Shown here one piece after another: positions 34,680 through 43,317 of a stretch of 64,000 bases of DNA. The translations under genes and the position numbers were made by a program. The stretch lies in assembly GCF_007858365.1 (NCBI RefSeq), contig NZ_VFIO01000008.1, positions 62,001 through 126,000 on the forward strand. Direction: 5' to 3'. Under the pieces are notes generated by a model. The model ran no database searches, had not been told where the DNA came from, and saw only the letters and a list, made by a program, of their open reading frames with translations. Within the stretch, counting starts at the first letter, position 1. Each line of letters opens with the position of its first letter. The DNA comes from Pseudomonas saxonica (GTDB lineage: Bacteria; Pseudomonadota; Gammaproteobacteria; Pseudomonadales; Pseudomonadaceae).

Positions 34680-35468
34680 TCACGCCAGCTTTGGCGCCCA
34701 CTGAACCCCATTGATATGCGCGCCGCCATCGACAAACAACGTATTGCCGGTGAGGTAGCGGCTGTCGTCACTGGCGAGGAAAACCGCCACCGGAGCAATG
34801 TCGGTCAGCGGATCACCTATTCGCCCCATGGGGTTAGCCTTGGCCATCTCGGCTGCATTCTCAGGATGGTGACGGGCAAAGCGTTGATAGGCGTCGCTGG
34901 CTGCACCTGGGCAGATAACGTTGCAACACACCTGATACTGCGCCCACTCACGCGCAGCGGTACGGGTCAGCGTACGCAGTGCCTCTTTGGCGGCGTTGTA
35001 ATCGGCGCTGTACAGGTGTGCATTCACACCGTTGAGCGAGCACAGGTTAATCACTCGCCCTGCACCCGCCTGCTTGAAATGCGGGAGAGCGGCTTGCATG
35101 GCCCAGAAGGCCGCCATCACAGCCATGTCAAAAGCACCGCGCAGTTGTTCGTCGGTCTGCTCTTCAAGGCGAGCAAACCCCGAGCCGCGCCATGCATTGT
35201 TGACCAGAATATCCAGGCGCCCAAAACGACTGACCGCTTGAGCCACCATCGCCTGTACCTGCGTTTTATCGCAGACATCCACCTGCATGAAACTGACCCG
35301 CTTGCGCAGCTCGGCAGGCAAGTTGCTCAGGCACTCATCGCCCGCCGCCACATTAATATCAGCCATCAGCACATACGCACCTGCGCGAGCGTAGGCTTGT
35401 GTCATGCCGCGGCCAATGCCCGCGGCGCCGCCGGTCACAATAGCCACTCGGTCTTCAAGCGTTCCCAT
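34680..35468 (-). CDS. short-chain dehydrogenase/reductase
   Basis: A 262-residue classical SDR: cofactor motif VTGGAAGIGRGMTQAYA (TGxxxGIG), NNAW, the catalytic serine in NLCSLNGVNA, and YNAAKEALRTL with Tyr and Lys. The C-terminal NTLFVDGGAHINGVQW is typical of FabG-like oxidoreductases. The substrate is unknown. The frame is open 30 nt further upstream, but MGTLEDRVAIVTGG is the standard N terminus. It is not linked to an operon. Confidence 0.88.
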   Translation of the reverse strand: MGTLEDRVAIVTGGAAGIGRGMTQAYARAGAYVLMADINVAAGDECLSNLPAELRKRVSFMQVDVCDKTQVQAMVAQAVSRFGRLDILVNNAWRGSGFARLEEQTDEQLRGAFDMAVMAAFWAMQAALPHFKQAGAGRVINLCSLNGVNAHLYSADYNAAKEALRTLTRTAAREWAQYQVCCNVICPGAASDAYQRFARHHPENAAEMAKANPMGRIGDPLTDIAPVAVFLASDDSRYLTGNTLFVDGGAHINGVQWAPKLA

Positions 35469-35592
35469 GCTGTCTCCGTCATCAGTCGTTCGCTGCAAGG
35501 GCAGGCGAATAGATGAAGAAACTGTGCTGGGCGATGCTATGGGCTACATCGTCTGTTCGAACTAGGGGTTTGAATCGCAGGGGTTGCCAGAT

Positions 35593-35612
35593 ATATATGG
35601 ATATCCGTATAT
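35593..35612 (+). promoter_or_regulatory. ArsR operator candidate
   Basis: ATATATGGATATCCGTATAT is a near-perfect 20-bp palindrome (18 of 20 positions symmetric), 28 bp before the arsR start. An AT-rich palindrome in this position fits an ArsR self-operator that overlaps the promoter. The assignment rests on position and symmetry. Confidence 0.6.
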
Positions 35613-35640
35613 TCGGTTATCCGCATGTAAAGAGCCTCTG

Positions 35641-35988
35641 ATGATCACACCCTGCGATGTATTCAAGAGCTTGTCCGATGAAACCCGCGCCCGCGCCACC
35701 TTGCTGATAGCTCATCAAGGTGAGTTGTGTGTGTGCGAACTGATGTGCGCGCTTGACGACAGCCAACCCAAAATAAGCCGTCACCTCGCACAGCTGCGCA
35801 GCAGCGGCCTTTTGTTGGATCGCCGTCAAGGTCAGTGGGTTTATTACCGTCTCAATCCGGATCTTCCCGAGTGGGTTCGCGAGGTGCTGCACGTAACGTT
35901 TGAAGCCAATACGCAATGGCTTGAGGACAACACTTCGCGGCTGCAACACATGAAAGGCCGCCCGGTTCGTGAAGCATCCCGCTGCTGA
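35641..35988 (+). CDS. arsR: ArsR-family arsenic-responsive repressor
   Basis: A 115-residue winged-helix repressor. The DNA-binding segment is SQPKISRHLAQLRSSGLL, preceded by ELCVCELM, whose cysteine pair is the As(III)-binding site of the E. coli type (CVCEL). The C terminus is RPVREASRC. When arsenite binds, the repressor leaves its operator. The frame is open to 35584, but MITPCDVFKSLSDETR is the normal start. It is followed 53 nt later by arsH, with no arsB, acr3 or arsC between. Confidence 0.92.
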   Translation: MITPCDVFKSLSDETRARATLLIAHQGELCVCELMCALDDSQPKISRHLAQLRSSGLLLDRRQGQWVYYRLNPDLPEWVREVLHVTFEANTQWLEDNTSRLQHMKGRPVREASRC

Positions 35989-36041
35989 CGAGCCCACCCA
36001 TTCGCCGCCTGTTTAATGCTTGACGCTCTTCAGGAGGAGCC

Positions 36042-36740
36042 ATGTCAGAACACCTGCCCAACCTCGATGTATCCCTTTTCGAAGGCCGGCCGACTTCGGC
36101 CGGGCCTGAGCACCCGCCACGCATTCTGTTGTTGTACGGCTCAACCCGCGAACGCTCTTTCAGTCGTCTGATGGTGGAGGAGGCCGCCCGTTTGCTTGAG
36201 CATTTCGGTGCCCAGGTGCGCATCTTCAATCCTTCGGGCTTGCCGTTGCCCGACGATGCCCCGGTTGAGCACCCGAAAGTACAAGAGCTGCGCGAGCTGG
36301 TGCTGTGGTCGGAGGGTCAGGTTTGGTGCTCGCCGGAGCGGCATGGCGCAATGTCGGCCGTTTTCAAGGCACAGATTGACTGGATACCGCTTGAGATGGG
36401 TGCCGTTCGTCCCACACAGGGCAAAACCCTGGCGGTGATGCAAGTCTGTGGTGGCTCGCAGTCCTTCAATGTGGTCAACCAACTGCGTGTATTGGGCCGC
36501 TGGATGCGTATGTTCACTATTCCCAATCAGTCTTCGGTACCCAAAGCCTATATGGAGTTCGACGACAGCGGCCGGATGAAGCCATCACCGTTTTACGACC
36601 GGCTCGTGGATGTGATGGAAGAGCTGGTTAAATTTACCCTGTTGTTGCGTGATCAGCAGGCAACGTTGGTGGACCGTTACTCAGAGCGCAAGGAAACGGC
36701 TGAGCAACTGATGGCCCGTGTCAATCAGCGGTCGATCTGA
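36042..36740 (+). CDS. arsH: arsenical resistance flavoprotein ArsH
   Basis: A 232-residue NADPH-dependent FMN reductase: LLYGSTRERSFSRL binds the FMN phosphate, SPERHGAMSAVFKAQIDWI and MQVCGGSQSFNVVNQLR are ArsH-specific blocks. ArsH oxidises trivalent organoarsenicals (methyl- and phenylarsenite) to less toxic pentavalent forms. It is the only effector gene in this arsR operon, so the locus may serve organoarsenicals rather than inorganic arsenic. RBS AGGAGGAG precedes the ATG. Confidence 0.95.
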   Translation: MSEHLPNLDVSLFEGRPTSAGPEHPPRILLLYGSTRERSFSRLMVEEAARLLEHFGAQVRIFNPSGLPLPDDAPVEHPKVQELRELVLWSEGQVWCSPERHGAMSAVFKAQIDWIPLEMGAVRPTQGKTLAVMQVCGGSQSFNVVNQLRVLGRWMRMFTIPNQSSVPKAYMEFDDSGRMKPSPFYDRLVDVMEELVKFTLLLRDQQATLVDRYSERKETAEQLMARVNQRSI

Positions 36741-36864
36741 AGGGCAACCCTATACGGTCAGCCGGCCCCGGTGGGCTGACCTGCAACCCCCGTTAAAACC
36801 AGCCGGTGCAGCAGGTTGTGAACGCAACTTGTTATAAATTGTTTCACCCTGGATTTTTGATGTT

Positions 36865-36878
36865 GTACGATAACGTAC
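36865..36878 (+). promoter_or_regulatory. inverted repeat upstream of the enolase-superfamily gene
   Basis: GTACG and CGTAC flank ATAA, 51 bp before the GTG start of the dehydratase gene. GntR-family regulators often bind such short inverted repeats in sugar-acid operons, but no regulator gene is adjacent. A hairpin GGTCAGCC/GGCTGACC (36756-36781) upstream may terminate arsH transcription. Confidence 0.35.
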
Positions 36879-36928
36879 CTGTGTTTTCGGCAGACCCGCA
36901 CATCCAATAATAATGGGGGGACCGACCT

Positions 36929-38068
36929 GTGAATATTCGCAGTATCGAAATCTTACGCCTTAGTATCCCGTTCACGGCTGGCTCTGAGCGGCCACAGCAG
37001 CCCAATCAGGCAAAGGACGATGACGCCTTCAATGCGGCGTCGCCAAGTCATCGCACGATGCAAAGCCTGATGCTGAAAGTCACCACCGACACAGGAAAGG
37101 TGGGATGGGGTGAAGCGTTCGGGCATGGTAGCAATGGGGTGACATTTGAGGCGTTGAAGAGCGTCGTCGCGCCTCTGTTTATCGGCACGCGGCTTGAAGA
37201 CCGTGAGCTCACCCTGGAAAAGGCGCGTCGTGCCGTCCATGGTTTTGGCTCCACTGGAGCGATGGTCTATGCACTCTCGGGCATTGATATTGCTTTGTGG
37301 GATCTGGCGGCTCAGAGCGCCGATATGCCGCTTTATCAACTGCTCGGCGGTACCCGGCGAACGCTTGAGGTTTACGCCAGCCTGGTCAGTTACGGCAACG
37401 ATCCTGACGAAGTTCGCCGTCAGGTTGCCCGCGCCCGCGCGCAGGGCTTTCGCAAAATCAAACTCCACGAAACCCGCGTTGAAGCCATTGAGGCGGCCCG
37501 TGAGGCGCTGCCTGTGTCTGCGGGTGAGTTAATGGTGGATGTGAACTGTCCGTGGTCTGTGGCCCAAGCGCAGAGCATCGCAGAACGCTTGCTTAACCTT
37601 GAGTTGACCTGGCTGGAGGAGCCCGTCTGGCCGCCTGATGACGTGGCCGGGCTGGCTGAAGTTCGACGCGTGGGCGTGCCTGTCTCCGCCGGTGAAAATG
37701 CGGCGGGGGTAGAAGGCATCAAGGCGTTGCTTGAGCAACAAGCGATCGACATCGTACAACCTAGCGTGGCGAAAATCGGCGGCATCGGCGCCATGCTCCA
37801 GGTATTTGCCTTGGCTAAACACCATCGGGTGAAGGTTGTGCCGCATTGTTTTTACTTTGGCCCGGGGCTGTTGGCGGTGGCGCACCTGTGCACATTACTC
37901 ACCCCTGACGTGGCTCTGGAAGTGCCCTTTATTGAGTTCGAGCGGCTGCTATACCCGGCACTGGCTTTTAAACCGAGCATGGAGCTGCCCCGTGGTGCCG
38001 GGTTGGGTTTCAGTCCGGATGTGCAGGTGATTGAAGATTATTGCGTAGACCGCGCGTTGATCGAGTAA
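36929..38068 (+). CDS. mandelate racemase/muconate lactonizing-type enolase superfamily enzyme
   Basis: A 379-residue protein with an N-terminal capping domain and a C-terminal barrel. Catalytic and metal residues are visible: K176 and K178 in RKIKLH, metal ligands D204 (VDVNCPW), E230 (WLEEPVW) and E256 (SAGEN), and H306 in VVPHCFYFGPG. Such enzymes abstract an alpha proton from carboxylates, often as sugar-acid dehydratases. The adjacent MFS transporter of the anion:cation type suggests a catabolic pair for an imported acid; the substrate is unknown. GTG start with GGGGGG eight bases before. Confidence 0.88.
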   Translation: MNIRSIEILRLSIPFTAGSERPQQPNQAKDDDAFNAASPSHRTMQSLMLKVTTDTGKVGWGEAFGHGSNGVTFEALKSVVAPLFIGTRLEDRELTLEKARRAVHGFGSTGAMVYALSGIDIALWDLAAQSADMPLYQLLGGTRRTLEVYASLVSYGNDPDEVRRQVARARAQGFRKIKLHETRVEAIEAAREALPVSAGELMVDVNCPWSVAQAQSIAERLLNLELTWLEEPVWPPDDVAGLAEVRRVGVPVSAGENAAGVEGIKALLEQQAIDIVQPSVAKIGGIGAMLQVFALAKHHRVKVVPHCFYFGPGLLAVAHLCTLLTPDVALEVPFIEFERLLYPALAFKPSMELPRGAGLGFSPDVQVIEDYCVDRALIE

Positions 38069-38108
38069 GCCCTCAGTTGTACCCACTCATAAAAAAGGCC
38101 ATATAAAA

Positions 38109-39392
38109 ATGAAAGGCAAATACCGTTGGAGCATTGCAGGCTTGTTGTTCTTTGCCGGCATGCTTAATTATCTGGATCGTGCAGCGCTCTCGGTGGTCGC
38201 ACCGCTGCTCAAAACCGAGTTGCATATTGATGACGCTCAAATGGGCTTTATCTTCAGCTCCTTTTTTATTGGTTACTGCGCGCTGTGCTTTATTGGCGGT
38301 TGGGCGGCGGACAAATACGGCCCCAAAAGGGTGTTTGCCTGGGCAGCAGGAAGCTGGTCGTTGTTCTGCGGTTTAACCGCAGTCATCACCGGTTACGTTC
38401 AGTTGTTGGTGTTTCGGGTGTTGTTCGGCATGGGCGAAGGGCCGATGGGCACCACGACCAACAAGGCGATTACCAACTGGTTTCCCCGAGAAGAAGCGGG
38501 CCGTGCATTGGGCTTTACCAATTGCGGTCAACCCTTGGGTGCGGCATTGGCGGGGCCGGTCGTGGGGTTGGTGGCCTTCAATTTTGGCTGGCGAGTCTCG
38601 TTTTTGGTCATCGCTGCGCTGGGAGCATTGTGGCTGGTGGCCTGGTTGATGATCTTCAAGGACACCCCCGAGCAACACCCTAAAGTCAGCGAGGCTGAGC
38701 GTGAATTGATTCGCTCCAGCCGTCAGGAGGTGCTGGTTGAGCATGTTGAGGAAGGTCGCAGCCTGGTCAGTTATATTTTCAGCGCCCCGGTGCTGGCCGT
38801 CGCGACGGCATTTTTCTGCTTTAACTACGTGCTGTATTTTTTCCTCACCTGGTTGCCAAGCTATTTGATGGACTACCAGCACCTGGATATCAAAAGCATG
38901 AGCATCGTCGGGATGGTGCCTTGGTTGGGCGCTGCGGTGGGATTTCTTGGGGGAGGTTTCCTGACTGACGCCTTGGCGAAAAAGCTCAATAACGTGATTC
39001 TGGCCCGCAAGATCATGCTCACAGTGGGGCTGGGGGTGGCGGCGATCTGTGTGCTGATCACCACCCAAGTGGCCTCATTGGGCATGGCCGTTGCCTGTAT
39101 CACGGTGTCGAGCGTTTTCCTGTTTGTGACCCCGCAAATCTGCTGGGCTCTGATTCAGGACATCGTGCCCAAGAATCGGGTCGGCGGCACTGGGGGCTTT
39201 GTTCATCTGTTGGCGAATCTGGCGGGCATCATCGCGCCCTCGCTGACGGGGCTGGTTGTGCAGTATGGCGGTGGTTACAACGTGGCCTTTGTCATCTCGG
39301 CTGCTGTATGCGGCCTTGGCATGCTGGTGGTGGTACTGGCTGTGAGGGGAGCAAACCCACAAGGTCAGGTTTCAGCGATCATGACGGGCTAA
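38109..39392 (+). CDS. MFS transporter, anion:cation symporter type
   Basis: A 427-residue protein with twelve predicted helices. Family motifs include YLDRAALSVVAPLLK in helix 1, FFIGYCALCFIGGWAADKYG with the loop motif A, and GMGEGPMGTTTNKAITNWF in the ACS (galactonate/glucarate/phthalate) subfamily region. It lies 40 nt after the enolase-superfamily gene and is probably co-transcribed, importing that enzyme's acid substrate. It is the last gene of the pair. Confidence 0.88.
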   Translation: MKGKYRWSIAGLLFFAGMLNYLDRAALSVVAPLLKTELHIDDAQMGFIFSSFFIGYCALCFIGGWAADKYGPKRVFAWAAGSWSLFCGLTAVITGYVQLLVFRVLFGMGEGPMGTTTNKAITNWFPREEAGRALGFTNCGQPLGAALAGPVVGLVAFNFGWRVSFLVIAALGALWLVAWLMIFKDTPEQHPKVSEAERELIRSSRQEVLVEHVEEGRSLVSYIFSAPVLAVATAFFCFNYVLYFFLTWLPSYLMDYQHLDIKSMSIVGMVPWLGAAVGFLGGGFLTDALAKKLNNVILARKIMLTVGLGVAAICVLITTQVASLGMAVACITVSSVFLFVTPQICWALIQDIVPKNRVGGTGGFVHLLANLAGIIAPSLTGLVVQYGGGYNVAFVISAAVCGLGMLVVVLAVRGANPQGQVSAIMTG

Positions 39393-39489
39393 TCGCGCAG
39401 CGGTGCTGGCGCCTGGGCGCCCGCATCCGCGGTGTATTGCTGTAAGCCACTGCGACGTACCCCCGGGGCTGATCCCCCAGCAGTAACGA

Positions 39490-39651
39490 TCAGCTCTGGG
39501 TGGGTGTCGTTTGTTCTGGCTCAGCTTCAACGGCCAGTTTTAAGCGGTCTGCTTTGCTGATGTATTTCACTTTGTTTTTTGGCGCCAGTTTGGCGCTGGC
39601 CTTTTTGGCGTGAGCTTTTAGAAGCTGAGTGATTTTTTTACGGCGATTCAT
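39490..39651 (-). CDS. DUF2986 small basic protein
   Basis: A 53-residue ORF: MNRRKKITQLLKAHAKK, then KLAPKNKVKYISKADRLKLA. This matches the small, very basic DUF2986 family common in Pseudomonas and Shewanella. The function is unknown; the charge suggests nucleic-acid or ribosome contact. It is short enough to be missed by length-filtered gene calling. It is 160 bp downstream of the YkvI-like gene on the same strand but probably has its own promoter in the AT-rich stretch at 39660-39710. Confidence 0.8.
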   Translation of the reverse strand: MNRRKKITQLLKAHAKKASAKLAPKNKVKYISKADRLKLAVEAEPEQTTPTQS

Positions 39652-39812
39652 GTGTGCTGTCCGGCATTGCTAAGGCTCAAATCATAACAGTTTGAAACAT
39701 TGCCCCGTATTTGTATCGAGAGAAGGCAATGATCGTTAACCGCTCATTGCCTTCTCCTTGGTATTCACGCGCCAGCGGGCTGGTGATTTTGGCGAGCCAA
39801 TACCTGCAGTGG

Positions 39813-40880
39813 TCAGGTGCAGGATACTTTTTCAGCCAAGCGTCCTGCGCGCAGCCACCCCACGACGACTGCGGCAATCAGAAAAAATCCCAGGTAACCG
39901 AACAACGGGTACACCTGCCCGACCAAACTGATAAAGCCCACCAGACTGCCAACAAACGCCAGAACCCCTGCGACTGCTGTGCCGATGCGAAATTGCCGGG
40001 TGCCAGCCGGTAGCAGTCTGGCCGAGAAGGAATATAGGGTGCCGACCGCCGTGTTCAAAATCATCAATAAGATGATCACAGCCATGATCAGGCCAAGGAT
40101 CGGGGAGACTTCAGTGGCGATTGAAAGCATCGGCATCGGCAAGTCTGCCACGCTGTCCAGGCGCGATAATAATCCCAGGCTCATGACAAGCATTAGCAGC
40201 CCCAGTAGCCCCCCGCCTAGTAGTCCGCCCCAGACGGCCTGTTTCTCGGATTTAGCCGCGCCGCCCATGATCGCCAGAATAGGCACCCCGGCCACGATGT
40301 TATAAGACACGTACAGTAACGCCCCCAGCAACCAATGACTTGCGCCTGCTTCTTGTTGGCTTGCCAGCTGATTCAGGGCGCTCAGGCTCAGGTCGCGAGT
40401 AGCCACGCCATATAGCGCTACAGCCACTGCCGTGAGAATCAAGAACGGTGTCACCGCGCCGATCAGGCCAATGACCTTGTGCACATCCAGGCACACGATA
40501 GTGACCACGATCACTGTGACCGCCACGCTGCCGTAGAGGGCGGGAATGGCGAATTGCTGCTCCAGCAAGGCGCCGCCACCAGCCAGCATGACCACCGTCA
40601 CCGCAAACATGAAGAAGGTGATCATGATGTCGACGCCGGCGCCCAGGTGGCGTCCACACAATGCATACACGACATCTTTATGTGACTGGGCTCGCAGCCG
40701 GCTGCCCATACCCGCCAGCGCCATGCCGAGGAACGTGAACAGCGCAGCGCTGACCACTGCGCCGAGCAATCCCCAAACACCGAAGTTAGCGAACATCAAC
40801 AGCAACTCGCGGCCGGATGCAAACCCGGCGCCGACGATTACACCGACGAATGCGCCGGCTATTTTCACGCTGTCTTTCAT
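39813..40880 (-). CDS. YkvI-family membrane transporter
   Basis: A 355-residue inner-membrane protein with about ten helices, opening AGAFVGVIVGAGFASGRELLL, the signature of YkvI-like APC-superfamily proteins. The frame extends further upstream, but MKDSVKIAG is preferred. It is third in the leftward operon after an FAD amino-acid oxidase and RidA, so import of the amino acid substrate is a reasonable inference. Confidence 0.82.
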   Translation of the reverse strand: MKDSVKIAGAFVGVIVGAGFASGRELLLMFANFGVWGLLGAVVSAALFTFLGMALAGMGSRLRAQSHKDVVYALCGRHLGAGVDIMITFFMFAVTVVMLAGGGALLEQQFAIPALYGSVAVTVIVVTIVCLDVHKVIGLIGAVTPFLILTAVAVALYGVATRDLSLSALNQLASQQEAGASHWLLGALLYVSYNIVAGVPILAIMGGAAKSEKQAVWGGLLGGGLLGLLMLVMSLGLLSRLDSVADLPMPMLSIATEVSPILGLIMAVIILLMILNTAVGTLYSFSARLLPAGTRQFRIGTAVAGVLAFVGSLVGFISLVGQVYPLFGYLGFFLIAAVVVGWLRAGRLAEKVSCT

Positions 40881-40955
40881 GCGATTGCCCTTGAGTTGTT
40901 TTTGTGGGGACTTGCAGCGCCACGGGCCATCGCAATGGCAAATGGGCAAAGAGGA

Positions 40956-41333
40956 TTAGCGCGTGCCGACCCACGCCTGGACTTCGATTTCCACATCGAC
41001 CCCCAGCGCCAGTTGCGCACCGACGGTGGAGCGCACCGGGAAGCCATTCTGGAAGTGACGCTTGTAAACTTCGTTGAAACCAGCGAAATGCTTCATGTCC
41101 GATAGCCATACCGTGGTCTTGACCACTTGATCAAACCCCGCGCCGCACTCGACCAGGGTTTCTCCGATACGCGCCATTGCCGCTTCGGTTTGCTCACCGA
41201 TGTCGCCATGCACGACCTCGCCCTGGGGGTTCATGGGGATTTGGCCGGACAGAAAGAGGAAATCACCCACCCGGATCGCTTTGGAAAACGGGTAAGGCAG
41301 GTGGCTAGGGAATCGCTGAAGATGGTCAGACAT
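40956..41333 (-). CDS. RidA-family reactive-imine deaminase
   Basis: A 125-residue YjgF/YER057c/UK114 protein: FPYSKAIRVG-like start (LPYPFSKAIRVGDFLFLSGQIPM), a central EVVHGDIGEQ, and RSTVGAQLALGVDVEIEVQAWVGTR, in which the conserved Arg binds the substrate carboxylate. RidA hydrolyses reactive imines and enamines that amino-acid oxidases release. Placement 28 nt after an oxidase gene supports that role. Confidence 0.9.
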   Translation of the reverse strand: MSDHLQRFPSHLPYPFSKAIRVGDFLFLSGQIPMNPQGEVVHGDIGEQTEAAMARIGETLVECGAGFDQVVKTTVWLSDMKHFAGFNEVYKRHFQNGFPVRSTVGAQLALGVDVEIEVQAWVGTR

Positions 41334-41361
41334 GGTGATGAGCCTCGGTTAGAAAGAATGG

Positions 41362-42498
41362 TTAACGCAGTCGGGCAGGGGCCATGCGCTGCGGGTCGAC
41401 CCCGTGTTCGCGCAGGGTTTGCGGCAGGGGTTGATTGAGCAGTTGGGCGCACGCCAGTTGCGAAACCCCAGCCGCAGACTGGATGCCGTAGCCGCCTTGT
41501 GCGGCCAGCCAGAAGAAACCTTCGCAGTGATTGTCCCAACCCACTACCAGATCGCCGTCGGAAACGAATGAGCGCAGCCCCGCCCATGTGTGTCGAGGCC
41601 GGCGGATAGATAAGGTGGTGGCGGCTTCGATGTGGAAAATTCCGGTGGCAATGTCCAGCTCTTCGGGCATTACATCGTGTGGCACCACGGGGTCGGCATT
41701 GGCGGGGGAACCCAGGAGCTGACCGGCATCGGGCTTAAAGTAGAAGCTCTCGTCGATCCCTATGACGGCCGGCCAGCGCGAGAAATCCACTCCTTCAGGC
41801 CCGTCGAAAGTAAAAGCACTTCGCCGACAAGGCAGTAAGCCCACGGGTTTGACGCCACACAGCACGGCCACTTGGTCGGCCCAGGCACCTGCGGCATTGA
41901 CCAGATTACGCGCCCGTATTTGACGGCCATCGTCCAGGGTCAATTGCCAGTGATCGTTGGCCCGGATAGCGCCAGTCAGTTGTGCATTGCACTGCAACAC
42001 ACCGCCGCTACGGCTCATGCCCCGCAAAAAGCCTTGATGCAGCGCATCTACATCCAGGTCTCGGGCCTCGGTTTCCAGCATCGCGCCGACGACGGCTTCC
42101 GGGCGCAGGCACGGAACCCACTCCAATGCTTGGGCGGTATCAATCAATGACACCTTGCCTGCTCGGGCTTTGCTGGCTTGGTAAGCCTTGTCCAATAAGT
42201 CGCGTTGTTCTGCGCCGGCAATATATAAACAGCCGCGTGGCTCCAGCAGGGCGTGCTCAGTAAAGGCGGCCGGTGGCTGTTCATAAAAACCCCGGCTGGC
42301 GCGGGTCAATGCCTGGACTTGCGGCGTTCCGTAATTTTCCATAAACATCGCAGCGGAACGACCGGTGGAGTGATAACCCGGCTGGCTTTCGCGCTCCAAC
42401 ACCACAACACGGGCATGGGCTGCCAGGCGATACGCCACTGAGGCTCCCGCGATACCGGCGCCGATTACGGCGAAATCGAAACACTCGCTGTCATGCAT
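41362..42498 (-). CDS. FAD-dependent amino-acid oxidase/dehydrogenase (DAO family)
   Basis: A 378-residue DAO-family protein with the N-terminal dinucleotide fold DFAVIGAGIAGASVAYRLA, the GYHSTGRSAAMF segment and a C-terminal WAGLRSFVSDGDLVVGWD, as in glycine or D-amino-acid oxidases. It would produce an imine and either peroxide or a reduced electron carrier. It is first in an operon with RidA and YkvI. The ATG at 42498 (MHDSECF) is chosen over an upstream frame extension. A palindromic operator lies in the shared promoter with a divergent XRE-cupin regulator. Confidence 0.87.
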   Translation of the reverse strand: MHDSECFDFAVIGAGIAGASVAYRLAAHARVVVLERESQPGYHSTGRSAAMFMENYGTPQVQALTRASRGFYEQPPAAFTEHALLEPRGCLYIAGAEQRDLLDKAYQASKARAGKVSLIDTAQALEWVPCLRPEAVVGAMLETEARDLDVDALHQGFLRGMSRSGGVLQCNAQLTGAIRANDHWQLTLDDGRQIRARNLVNAAGAWADQVAVLCGVKPVGLLPCRRSAFTFDGPEGVDFSRWPAVIGIDESFYFKPDAGQLLGSPANADPVVPHDVMPEELDIATGIFHIEAATTLSIRRPRHTWAGLRSFVSDGDLVVGWDNHCEGFFWLAAQGGYGIQSAAGVSQLACAQLLNQPLPQTLREHGVDPQRMAPARLR

Positions 42499-42553
42499 GC
42501 CAACTATTTCCTTCGGGTAGGGGGGCAAGAAGAAGATTACGGGTAGGCGCTTA

Positions 42554-42589
42554 AATTCTCATATGAGAGAAATGTAAGATATGAGAATT
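42554..42589. promoter_or_regulatory. operator in the oxidase/regulator divergent promoter
   Basis: AATTCTCATAT (42554-42564) and ATATGAGAATT (42579-42589) are perfect inverted 11-mers. The left one also begins the 12-bp palindrome TCTCATATGAGA (42557-42568). The site lies between the divergent oxidase (start 42498) and XRE-cupin regulator (start 42676) genes, so it is the likely binding site of that regulator. Confidence 0.65.
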
Positions 42590-42675
42590 ATCCAGTCAAC
42601 CCTTATCCCTAGGTCATGCGGCCCGCGCCGGTTCGGCTATATACTGTGCGGCTATTTTTACCCTGGAGAGTTCGT

Positions 42676-43308
42676 ATGAGTTCTGATCGAAACTCGTCCG
42701 CTTCGGGCCATCAGGCCCAGCCACCGATAGATCGCACGCAAGTCGGTGCGCGATTGCGCGATATCCGTAAACATCAGAAATTAACGCTCAAGCAATTGTC
42801 CGAGCGCTGCGGCGTAGCGTTGTCGACCTTATCGAAAATGGAACTGGCGCAAGTGTCGGTCAGTTACGAAAAGCTCGCCGCAGCGGCACGTGCCCTGGGT
42901 GTTGATATTGCTCAGCTCTTCAGCCCGATTCAGCTGGCGCCAGGGGCCGCACAGCCGACAGTGGTCTGCTCGACCATCGACAGCGCGGCGGGTTACAGCA
43001 CGGGGACTTACGACTATTACCCGATGGCGGGGGATTTTCCGGCTCGCACGATGACGCCCATGTATGCGCGGATCAGTGCCCGGGATATGACGCAATTCGA
43101 GGACTTCATCCGTCATCCCGGGCAAGAGTTTGCCGTTGTCCTTGCCGGGCGAGTGCGCATTCAATTCGAAACCGGAGAGTCAGTCAGCATCGGTAACCGT
43201 GAAACGGCTTATTTCAACAGCGCCATTGGCCATATTTACCTGTCAGAAAGTGACGACGGGGCTGACGCTGAAGTGATGGTGGTGATGTCAGACATTCGTG
43301 AACATTAA
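42676..43308 (+). CDS. XRE-family regulator with C-terminal cupin
   Basis: A 210-residue protein: a helix-turn-helix (about 22-80, LKQLSERCGVALSTLSKMEL) followed by a cupin sensor domain (about 130-210, FIRHPGQEFAVVLAGRVRIQ). This architecture is that of HTH-cupin regulators of amino-acid and amine catabolism. It is divergent from the oxidase-RidA-YkvI operon, which is its probable target. The frame runs back to 42616, but MSSDRNSS has GGAG upstream. trmK follows after 9 nt. Confidence 0.88.
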   Translation: MSSDRNSSASGHQAQPPIDRTQVGARLRDIRKHQKLTLKQLSERCGVALSTLSKMELAQVSVSYEKLAAAARALGVDIAQLFSPIQLAPGAAQPTVVCSTIDSAAGYSTGTYDYYPMAGDFPARTMTPMYARISARDMTQFEDFIRHPGQEFAVVLAGRVRIQFETGESVSIGNRETAYFNSAIGHIYLSESDDGADAEVMVVMSDIREH

Positions 43309-43317
43309 GGATTTGCT

